In this document: positions 5,631 through 10,470 of the stretch, in pieces
Numbering within the stretch: the first letter of the stretch is position 1
Layout of the letters: each line of letters opens with the position of its first letter
Assembly: GCA_023388015.1 (NCBI GenBank)
Contig: JAEWHB010000153.1
Span: forward strand, 1-11,846
DNA length: 11,846 nucleotides
DNA from: Bacteroidota bacterium
GTDB lineage: Bacteria > Bacteroidota > Bacteroidia > Flavobacteriales > Weeksellaceae
Direction: 5' to 3'
The notes under the pieces: generated by a model
The model's database searches: none
What the model was told of the DNA's origin: nothing
What the model saw: the letters and a program-made list of their open reading frames with translations, nothing else
Program-made: the position numbers and the translations under genes

Positions 5631-5987
5631 TTACAAATTTTTAAAATAATCTTGGAGTTTTTGATTCATTCTGCAGTAGTGATCCAATTCTTTGCAAATA
5701 CTATCCAATTCTTCATTAGAAATAAATTCTAGAACATTTGCTGCAATCATTTGTCCTTCGACTTCTGTTGCAGAACCTTTTGAGAAAGAAAGAAAATTGA
5801 CAAATTGAGCGTTTGAATTTCTTCCTGCTCCTTCAGCAATATTAGAGATGATCGAAACAGCTGCTCTTCTGACTTGTGCTGTCAAAGCAAACTTCTCTTC
5901 GTCTGGAAATCTTGCGGAAATTATATAAACTTGCTTTAGAGTTTCAAGTCCTTTTTTCCAAACATCAAGCCTTTTGTAGTCAATCAT
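5631..5987 (-). CDS. Four-helix-bundle protein, 23S rRNA-intervening-sequence (S23) family
   Basis: A 118-residue, all-helical soluble protein. DYKRLDVWKKGLETLKQVY, then FPDEEKFALTAQVRRAAVSI (27-46), NIAEGAGR (49-56) and FLSFSKGSATEVEGQMIAA are the conserved pattern of the S23 / IVS-encoded family (Pfam PF05635), related in fold to the Avd accessory protein of diversity-generating retroelements. Family members form pentameric barrels and are basic, suggesting nucleic-acid binding; the cellular role is unknown. Length is typical. On the minus strand TAGATTTG (5992-5999) matches the -7 promoter consensus but ends only 4 bases before the ATG, which would give a near-leaderless transcript. The stop codon is one base before the purD start, so the two may be translationally coupled. 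Inverted heptamer arrays flank the gene. Confidence 0.9.
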   Translation of the reverse strand: MIDYKRLDVWKKGLETLKQVYIISARFPDEEKFALTAQVRRAAVSIISNIAEGAGRNSNAQFVNFLSFSKGSATEVEGQMIAANVLEFISNEELDSICKELDHYCRMNQKLQDYFKNL

Positions 5988-6003
5988 TCTGCAAATCTAA
6001 CAC

Positions 6004-6031
6004 AAAACTCATAACTCATAACTCATAACTC
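6004..6031. repeat. Right heptamer array of the S23 element (ATAACTC, 4 units)
   Basis: AAAACTC is followed by three perfect ATAACTC units. It starts 16 bases upstream of the S23 start codon and ends 8 bases from the cytochrome stop codon. It is the inverted counterpart of 5563-5625 but much less diverged. Confidence 0.85.
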
Positions 6032-6039
6032 AAACAATA

Positions 6040-6465
6040 TTACCTCTTCTGCTCAGGCACCGGTGGCATCGCTTGCGGATGTTTATTTCCCTGATGACAG
6101 GTAAAGCAATTGACCTGAAACTCTTTTGGATTCTTTGTTTTAAAATATTTATTGTTGATGCCCTTGGTCATTTTCATCATTCCGCGGGCAACGTCTTTGT
6201 GTTTGTTTTCATCACTTGAAAAATCCATTTTCCCATCGGCACCCGGCGCATGACAGAAACTGCATTTCACACCCAAGGAAGCGTTGAAATTCCGCATCAC
6301 GCCCATCAATTCCTCTTCTGAAATATCTTTGGGCAGGATTTTCAAGTTGGAATATTTGCGGTTCGGTTTCACTTCATAACCTTGATCTTCTTTGTTTCCG
6401 ACGAAACTGTAAAAAACTGAAGTTGAAATCATAAGAGCTAATAGAAAATAGATTTGTTTTTTCAT
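6040..6465 (-). CDS. Periplasmic dihaem c-type cytochrome
   Basis: A 141-residue exported protein. MKK plus the hydrophobic segment IYFLLALMISTSVFYSF (5-21) is a Sec signal or anchor. Two covalent haem sites follow: CSFCH (68-72) and CFTCH (120-124). Between them, DENKHKDVARGMMKMTKGIN and the preceding LPKDISEEELMGVMRNFN match small cytochromes in Bacteroidota often annotated as related to the photosynthetic reaction-centre cytochrome subunit. Here that means electron transfer, not photosynthesis. The partner is unknown. The tail HPQAMPPVPEQKR is Pro-rich. It lies upstream of the S23 element and may lead a unit running into purD and mtgA. Haem binding is sure; the pathway is not. Confidence 0.88.
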   Translation of the reverse strand: MKKQIYFLLALMISTSVFYSFVGNKEDQGYEVKPNRKYSNLKILPKDISEEELMGVMRNFNASLGVKCSFCHAPGADGKMDFSSDENKHKDVARGMMKMTKGINNKYFKTKNPKEFQVNCFTCHQGNKHPQAMPPVPEQKR

Positions 6466-6480
6466 AGATTAATTTTTTGC

Positions 6481-6510
6481 TAAAACTAAGGATTCTTAGG
6501 ATGGGACAAA
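6481..6510 (-). promoter_or_regulatory. Candidate promoter of the cytochrome gene, with inverted repeat in the spacer
   Basis: On the minus strand TTTG (6507-6510) and TAGTTTTA (6481-6488, seven of eight to TAnnTTTG) are 18 bases apart. CTAAG and CTTAG (6486-6490 and 6495-6499) form a small inverted repeat in the spacer that could be an operator. The match is imperfect, so this is tentative. Confidence 0.4.
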
Positions 6511-6535
6511 GCGTCTGATGAAATTTGAAATAATT

Positions 6536-6661
6536 CTAAACAATTTCGAATTTATAAACCTCACAACCTCCATCAGCGTTATCTGTGAGTTGGTTATTTG
6601 GATGTATAATGTATTTTTCGCTCCGAAACTTCAGGGATAGAACTTCGTGAGTAAAAAAAAA
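6536..6661 (-). other. Open reading tail in frame after the stop codon of the 169-aa membrane protein gene
   Basis: Directly after the TGA at 6662-6664 come nine T and an open frame of 41 codons ending in TAG at 6536-6538. Its residues include THEVLSLKFRSEKY, IIHPNNQLTDNADGGCEV and YKFEIV. The composition looks coding but there is no ATG, GTG or TTG start. Part of it (6603-6616) is a two-unit TGTATAA repeat, which argues against coding. It could be a decayed gene end, a read-through extension, or chance. The remainder of this spacer up to 6480 holds nothing I recognise. Confidence 0.25.
6603..6616. repeat. Two-unit heptamer trace TGTATAA, TGTATTT
   Basis: Two adjacent 7-base units share TGTAT. 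The same TGTATAA unit occurs as a perfect pair at 9994-10007 in the purN leader. Two units alone could be chance in AT-rich DNA. Confidence 0.3.
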
Positions 6662-7171
6662 TCATTCTTTCTCTCCTATTTCCTGAATTTTGGAATCTAG
6701 ATCAAACTTTAGAACTAAATCACGGTTTTTATAAATCATGAATCCCAAAACCACATAAATCAAATACTCAAATCCGGCATCCAATGTATAATTAACAGGA
6801 TTTTGATTCAGAAATTCATAATAATCCAATGTATTGACAAAGTAATTATCCTGATATATCCTTGATACATAATAACTTCCGATAAATTGTATCAATTGAC
6901 CCAATGCCGTTAATACAATCATTTGGAAGAAAAGTTTTTTCACTCGAAGAATTCGATTTTTCAAAATGCTTATCAACGCAGAAATACTTATTAAAAAACA
7001 GAGAAAATAAACCAATTCGGAAAAGACTTTCACGATCATCGGATGTACACCATCGAAATGTAAAAGAAAGATTCGGGCGCTGTCTTTCAACAAAAACGCA
7101 AAACTTGCCGTTGCCAGATAAAAGAAAATTCCAATTCCGATTAAAAGAATTGAATTATTGAGGTTTTTCAT
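6662..7171 (-). CDS. Hypothetical four-helix membrane protein
   Basis: A 169-residue protein with four likely membrane segments: about 8-28 (ILLIGIGIFFYLATASFAFL), 50-69 (VFSELVYFLCFLISISALIS), 83-102 (MIVLTALGQLIQFIGSYYVS) and 131-148 (FEYLIYVVLGFMIYKN). Loops are short and the C-terminal tail is charged (KIQEIGEKE). The architecture recalls small four-helix DUF proteins of Gram-positives and Bacteroidota (for example the DUF2975 type), but I see no decisive motif and do not assign a family. Its ATG lies inside the end of the upstream gene (17-base overlap), so the two are almost certainly translated together. The stop TGA is followed by T9 and an in-frame open tail. Confidence 0.7.
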   Translation of the reverse strand: MKNLNNSILLIGIGIFFYLATASFAFLLKDSARIFLLHFDGVHPMIVKVFSELVYFLCFLISISALISILKNRILRVKKLFFQMIVLTALGQLIQFIGSYYVSRIYQDNYFVNTLDYYEFLNQNPVNYTLDAGFEYLIYVVLGFMIYKNRDLVLKFDLDSKIQEIGEKE

Positions 7172-7682
7172 TTGCTGATTTTGTCAAATATAAAAATTCT
7201 TTTCTTTCCTCTATGCTTTGAAAACCAAGCGAACATTCAAAATCAATTCGAAGAAAATAAAACTTTTTGAAAAATGCCTGTAAAGCATCGGAGTTGAATT
7301 TCAATTTTAGTGATTTGGAAAATTCAGGATGGATTTCAATTTCGTGTGATTTTAAATTTACCGAAGACGGAATCAGATTCGTCAGAATAAACACATTGAA
7401 CTTCCCCGGCAAGAAATGAATTTCATCGTGCCCGACTGCCAAATCAATTTTGCAGGGAATCGAAAAATTATACGATAGTTTACTTTTGCTCACGACGTGA
7501 ATTTCTACATTTTTAAAGAATTTCATTTCAGGATTGGTTTTTAGATTTCGCTTAATCCGATTTCCTTTTTTAAAAAGCCAAAAGGAAATTCCGCCGAAAA
7601 ATAAAAAAATCCCGATCCAACAGAATACAATCGGAAGAAAAGGATTGATTTGGGAATAAATCAGGTTTAGGTTGAAAATCAT
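7155..7682 (-). CDS. Hypothetical protein with one N-terminal membrane helix
   Basis: A 175-residue protein. After a short N-terminus, one strong membrane helix spans about 15-37 (LPIVFCWIGIFLFFGGISFW). A basic stretch follows (FKKGNRIKRNLK), then about 130 residues of alternating hydrophobic and polar residues suggesting a beta-rich soluble domain. The arrangement of helix then basic segment suggests the domain lies in the cytoplasm. No family recognised. It overlaps the next gene (6662-7171) by 17 bases; the pair probably forms one unit and may work together at the membrane. It lies 26 bases beyond the purH terminator, so it likely has its own promoter, which I could not identify. Confidence 0.65.
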   Translation of the reverse strand: MIFNLNLIYSQINPFLPIVFCWIGIFLFFGGISFWLFKKGNRIKRNLKTNPEMKFFKNVEIHVVSKSKLSYNFSIPCKIDLAVGHDEIHFLPGKFNVFILTNLIPSSVNLKSHEIEIHPEFSKSLKLKFNSDALQAFFKKFYFLRIDFECSLGFQSIEERKEFLYLTKSANEKPQ

Positions 7683-7707
7683 TTAGGCAAATTAATGAAT
7701 AAATTCT

Positions 7708-7745
7708 AAAAAAAACCTCCAAGGTTTTGGGATCCTTGGAGGTTT
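7708..7745 (-). terminator. Strong intrinsic terminator of the purN-purH unit
   Basis: AAACCTCCAAGG (7713-7724) pairs perfectly with CCTTGGAGGTTT (7734-7745) over a 9-base loop, and on the minus strand a run of eight T follows (7715-7708). It is the strongest terminator in the window and cleanly separates purH from the membrane-protein pair. Confidence 0.9.
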
Positions 7746-7759
7746 GATATTTATACAAA

Positions 7760-7787
7760 TTCAACTTTAAACATTGAACCTTAAACG
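7760..7787. repeat. Degenerate heptamer array TTCAACT, TTAAACA, TTGAACC, TTAAACG
   Basis: Four adjacent 7-base units share TTnAAC. They lie between the purH stop codon and its terminator. The period matches the other arrays in this window but the unit differs. Immediately after, TCCGCC-GTA-GGAGGA (7792-7806) forms an imperfect hairpin. Confidence 0.5.
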
Positions 7788-7824
7788 CTTGTCCGCCGTA
7801 GGAGGATTAAACTTCATTTTTTAA

Positions 7825-9336
7825 TCAATGTAAAAAATGACGCATTCCGGTAAAGACCATCGGAATGCCATGTTCGTTGCAAGCCTCAATGCTTTCCTGA
7901 TCTTTCATGGAACCGCCCGGCTGAATGATCGCTGTAATTCCATTTTCGGCAGCGAAATCAACCGTATCACGGAACGGAAAGAAAGCATCTGAACCCAAAA
8001 CCAGCTCTTCGGTTTGTACCCGTTTCGCTCGTTCGATGGCTTGTTGCGCTGCCCAAATTCTATTGGTTTGTCCGCCGCCGATTCCGAATGCCTGTCCGTT
8101 GGTTGCCACTACAATCGCATTGGATTTTACCCATTTCACGATTTTCTGCGCAAATACCAAATCGGTCATTTGTTTTCCGGTCGGTTGTTTGTCCGTTACC
8201 ACTTTCAAATCAGTTGAAAATTGATTGTCAAGATTTTGAACCAAAAGTCCACCGTCCACTTTGGCGTAACTCACGCGATCTGAAACCGGATTATTTACTT
8301 TGATAATTCTTAAATTCTTCTTGGATTTGAAAACCTCCAAAGCCCCTTCTGTAAAGGCAGGCGCAATGACAATTTCCAAAAATATTTTGTTTAATTCTTC
8401 TGCAGTTGATTCGTTTACTTCCGCATTGAAAGCGATGATTCCACCAAAAATCGACACCGGGTCACATTCGTAAGCTTTCTGGTACGCCTCATCGACCGAA
8501 TTTCCAATCGCAACTCCACAAGGAGTCGAATGTTTTACCGCACAACATGTGATTTCCTCAAATTCCGAAACCACTTTGTACGCCAGATCCATATCGCGGA
8601 TGTTATTGAACGAAAGCTCTTTTCCTTGCAGGTATTCGAAATCTTTCATTGCGCCGTTTCGGGTTTTATCGACGTAATAAGCCGCTTTCTGATGCGGATT
8701 TTCGCCATAACGAAGATCCATCGACTTTTCGTAGGAAGACTCCAAGAAATGCGGAAATTCATCGTTCAGAATATAAGACGAAATCGCGGCGTCATAAGCT
8801 GCAGTCAAGTTGAAGACCTTTCCGGCAAGCAGTCGGCGGGTTTCCAGTTTCGTGGAACCGTTTTCTTCGATTTCTTTTTGAATTAATTCATAATCATTGG
8901 CATCGGTTACGACGGTTACATCGTAAAAGTTTTTGGCCGAAGAACGCAACATGGAAGGTCCGCCAATGTCGATGAATTCAATCATTTCGGCTTCGGAAAG
9001 TCCGGTGTTCATTTTGGCAAAGAACGGATACAAATTCACGATGACAATGTCAATCGGGTTGATGTTGTGTTCCGCCAAAGTTTTCATGTGATTTTCATCG
9101 GATCGTCGCGCCATAATTCCGCCGTGAATAGCCGGATGAAGTGATTTCACACGTCCGTCCAGGATTTCAGGAAAACCCGTTACATCTTTCACTTCGGTCA
9201 CTTGGATTCCATTGTCCTGAAGGTGTTTGAAAGTTCCGCCCGTCGAAAGGATTTTGTATCCTTTTCCGGCGAGGAATTCCGCGAATTCAATTAAGTTGGA
9301 TTTGTCCGAAACACTGATGAGTGCTTGTTTTTGCAT
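7825..9336 (-). CDS. purH: Bifunctional AICAR formyltransferase / IMP cyclohydrolase
   Basis: PurH performs the last two steps of IMP synthesis: formylation of AICAR with 10-formyl-THF, then ring closure. The protein is 503 residues, close to the usual 510-530. The N-terminal MGS-like cyclohydrolase domain shows LISVSDKSNLIEFA, ILSTGGTFKHLQ (29-40), GRVKSLHPAIHGGIMARR (61-78) and FIDIGGPSMLRSSAKNF. The formyltransferase domain shows LRYGENPHQKAAYY (208-221), the catalytic Lys268-His269 pair in CAVKHSTPCGVAIG, and a canonical tail FFPFRDTVDFAAENGI through FTGMRHF. The usual KHxNPCG reads KHSTPCG here, with Thr in place of Asn; the catalytic pair is intact. It follows purN after an 87-base gap containing a heptamer array, and ends at the terminator 7708-7745. 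Confidence 0.97.
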   Translation of the reverse strand: MQKQALISVSDKSNLIEFAEFLAGKGYKILSTGGTFKHLQDNGIQVTEVKDVTGFPEILDGRVKSLHPAIHGGIMARRSDENHMKTLAEHNINPIDIVIVNLYPFFAKMNTGLSEAEMIEFIDIGGPSMLRSSAKNFYDVTVVTDANDYELIQKEIEENGSTKLETRRLLAGKVFNLTAAYDAAISSYILNDEFPHFLESSYEKSMDLRYGENPHQKAAYYVDKTRNGAMKDFEYLQGKELSFNNIRDMDLAYKVVSEFEEITCCAVKHSTPCGVAIGNSVDEAYQKAYECDPVSIFGGIIAFNAEVNESTAEELNKIFLEIVIAPAFTEGALEVFKSKKNLRIIKVNNPVSDRVSYAKVDGGLLVQNLDNQFSTDLKVVTDKQPTGKQMTDLVFAQKIVKWVKSNAIVVATNGQAFGIGGGQTNRIWAAQQAIERAKRVQTEELVLGSDAFFPFRDTVDFAAENGITAIIQPGGSMKDQESIEACNEHGIPMVFTGMRHFLH

Positions 9337-9365
9337 TTTTGTTTGTTTTTAAAGTTATGTTTGGC

Positions 9366-9393
9366 GAAAATCGAAACTCGAGGTTCGAAGTTC
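9366..9393. repeat. Heptamer array GAAAATC, GAAACTC, GAGGTTC, GAAGTTC
   Basis: Four adjacent 7-base units, each beginning GA and ending TC or TTC, lie in the purN-purH spacer. GAGGTTC is identical to the first unit of the array at 4295-4315. On the transcript it lies in the purH leader, about 30 bases before the start codon. Confidence 0.6.
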
Positions 9394-9423
9394 GCTTGTT
9401 TTTTTTATTACAAAATCATTAAG

Positions 9424-9984
9424 CTATTTGCTGAGCTTTTCGATCGCTTCAACCATTATCATCTTTTCCACTTCGGCTACCTTGTTTTGCAAATTCTCAA
9501 CGGTGTCGCCTTTTTCCACTTTGAATTCTTTCTGCAAGATGATTTCGCCTTCGTCCACTCCAGCAGTAACGAAATGCACCGTTGCACCCGAAACCTCATC
9601 GCCTGCTTCCAAAACTGCCTGATGAACGTATTTTCCGTACATTCCCTTTCCGCCGTATTTGGGCAAGAGTGCCGGATGGATATTGATGATTTTGCCCTGC
9701 CATTTTCCAACGAATTCTTTGGATAAAATCGATAGGAATCCCGCCAGAACAATCAGGTCGATGTTTTCTCCTTCTAAGTTATGGTCGGCATCTTCTGAAA
9801 AGGTTTTACGGTCTTCGAGCAGATAAGTCGGGAGGTCATAATCCAGCGAACGTTCTACCGCATAACAATCGCGGTCGGCCACGACCATTGCGATTTCGGT
9901 GTTTTGAAGTCGGCCGTCCTGAACGGCATCTATGATGTTTTGTAAATTAGTTCCCGAACCGGAAACGAAAACGGCTATTTTCAT
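9424..9984 (-). CDS. purN: Phosphoribosylglycinamide formyltransferase 1
   Basis: PurN formylates GAR using 10-formyl-THF, the third step of purine synthesis; it follows directly on the PurD product. The protein is 186 residues (family about 185-215). The phosphate loop is FVSGSGTNLQNII (6-18), followed by LAGFLSILSKEFV. The catalytic triad is Asn101 and His103 in NIHPALLPKYGGKGMYG and Asp144 in HFVTAGVDEGEI. The GGKGMYGKYVH loop is the form I associate with Bacteroidota orthologues. The ATG has an A-rich leader (CAAAAGAAATG). It is the first gene of the purN-purH unit. Its transcript probably starts near 10035 from the -7 element at 10042-10049, leaving a leader of about 50 bases. Confidence 0.96.
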   Translation of the reverse strand: MKIAVFVSGSGTNLQNIIDAVQDGRLQNTEIAMVVADRDCYAVERSLDYDLPTYLLEDRKTFSEDADHNLEGENIDLIVLAGFLSILSKEFVGKWQGKIINIHPALLPKYGGKGMYGKYVHQAVLEAGDEVSGATVHFVTAGVDEGEIILQKEFKVEKGDTVENLQNKVAEVEKMIMVEAIEKLSK

Positions 9985-9993
9985 TTCTTTTGT

Positions 9994-10007
9994 TGTATAA
10001 TGTATAA
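9994..10007. repeat. Two-unit heptamer TGTATAA in the purN leader
   Basis: Two perfect tandem copies of TGTATAA are followed by a diverged third (TTGTAGA). They lie between the predicted transcription start and the purN ATG, ending 10 bases before the start codon. Their shortness makes chance possible; the recurrence of the unit at 6603-6616 makes it worth recording. Confidence 0.4.
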
Positions 10008-10041
10008 TTGTAGAAAGTAATACCTACTTTTTCTTGGGACA

Positions 10042-10049
10042 CAAAGATA
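10042..10049 (-). promoter_or_regulatory. -7 promoter element (TATCTTTG) of purN-purH
   Basis: Minus-strand TATCTTTG is a full match to TAnnTTTG and identical to the element ahead of the flavin reductase-like gene. It lies 57 bases from the purN ATG. No clear TTTG -33 box at normal spacing. I see no purine-riboswitch-like structure in the leader. Confidence 0.5.
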
Positions 10050-10121
10050 GAAATTTAGAAAAGGGAACTCAGGATTTCGAAGGGAGAATTTTTGGGGAGT
10101 TCAAAAACTGAATTTGCGTTT

Positions 10122-10217
10122 TTGTTCATTGGAGAAAGCTGTTTCAGAAAATATTGTTGATTGGCGAGAGCAATTTTAGGGAATACTGTTGATTGCAGAA
10201 AGCATTTTGCAGGTTGA
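10122..10217. repeat. Degenerate tandem repeat, three copies of 32 bp
   Basis: Copies at 10122-10153, 10154-10185 and 10186-10217 abut without gaps. Each begins with TTGTTsATTG or CTGTTGATTG and carries GA(A/G)AGC at the same offset. By eye copies one and two agree at 24 of 32 positions, and two and three at 21 of 32. There is no spacer structure, so it is not a CRISPR. Confidence 0.5.
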
Positions 10218-10256
10218 ATGAGGTGATAAGTAAGGTAAGATGGATATGCAACTTCC

Positions 10257-10427
10257 TTATATCACCTTGTTCCAGCGCGGCAACCTCTGGTTTTCTTCAT
10301 TAAACTTTGTCAGTAGTTTCACTTCCAGTGCACGAGGCAGGTCTGCATCCATGGCACTATAAGTTCCGGATTGAATCCGGTTTAAAATTAAATACTCCCT
10401 TAATTTTATATTTCTCCAAATCTGCAA
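10257..10427 (-). pseudogene. Possible remnant of an unidentified gene downstream of hsdR
   Basis: An open minus-strand frame ends in TAA at 10257. It includes LREYLILNRIQSGTYSA, then MDADLPRALEVKLLTKF and NEENQRLPRWNKVI. The residue mix (alternating charged and hydrophobic, Trp, Pro-Arg) looks coding. An ATG at 10352 would give only 31 residues; a TTG at 10427 gives 56. An overlapping frame from 10440 (MIALLADLEKYKIKGVFNFK) also looks protein-like and stops at 10357, as if one gene had suffered a frameshift. I do not recognise either part. It could be the 3' end of a decayed accessory gene of the restriction locus, or chance. Confidence 0.28.
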
Positions 10428-10470
10428 GTAACGCTATCATTATTTCCGAATTTAAAACTTATGTTTTGTT

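Larger units (their letters stand above)
5563..6031 (-). mobile_element. Putative IVS-like element: S23 gene between inverted heptamer arrays
   Basis: A 469-bp unit consists of a four-helix-bundle (S23/IVS protein family) gene with a 7-base array on each side. The left array reads GAGTTAT-like and the right array ATAACTC on the same strand, so the ends are inverted and the transcript's ends could pair to enclose the gene in a long stem. This mirrors intervening sequences in 23S rRNA of Leptospira and others, where complementary ends flank an S23 gene. Insertion next to purD, with the purD start taken from the element edge, suggests it arrived after purD was in place. Mobility is inferred; no target duplication or transposase is visible. 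Confidence 0.45.
9985..10470. other. 486-base spacer between purN and hsdR, without a clear gene
   Basis: This is the largest gap in the window. From left it holds a two-unit TGTATAA repeat (9994-10007), the purN -7 promoter element (10042-10049), AT-rich sequence, a three-copy degenerate 32-bp repeat (10122-10217), and a possible gene remnant on the minus strand (10257-10427) that includes the palindrome CCGGATTGAATCCGG (10366-10380). No clear hsdR terminator is seen. It probably marks the border between the purine genes and an acquired restriction locus. Confidence 0.55.

Noticed and set aside
5429..5644. Plus-strand frame of 71 codons across the purD 5' end
   Set aside because: It is the opposite-strand reading of purD and of the heptamer array (repeats of the GVMG/LRVVSY kind), a common spurious product of such arrays.
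5563..6031. Classical insertion sequence with terminal inverted repeats
   Set aside because: There is no transposase, the ends are tandem 7-mers rather than single inverted repeats, and no target-site duplication is visible.
7825..9336. Loss of PurH activity from the Asn-to-Thr change in KHSTPCG
   Set aside because: The catalytic Lys-His pair is intact and all other motifs are canonical; I believe similar variants occur in related bacteria, so this is more likely a lineage feature.
9985..10041. Purine riboswitch ahead of purN or guaA
   Set aside because: Leaders are short or lack the paired stems and conserved loops of a purine aptamer; I see only AT-rich sequence and a heptamer pair.
10122..10217. 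CRISPR array
   Set aside because: The copies abut with no spacers and are too diverged; no cas gene is present.
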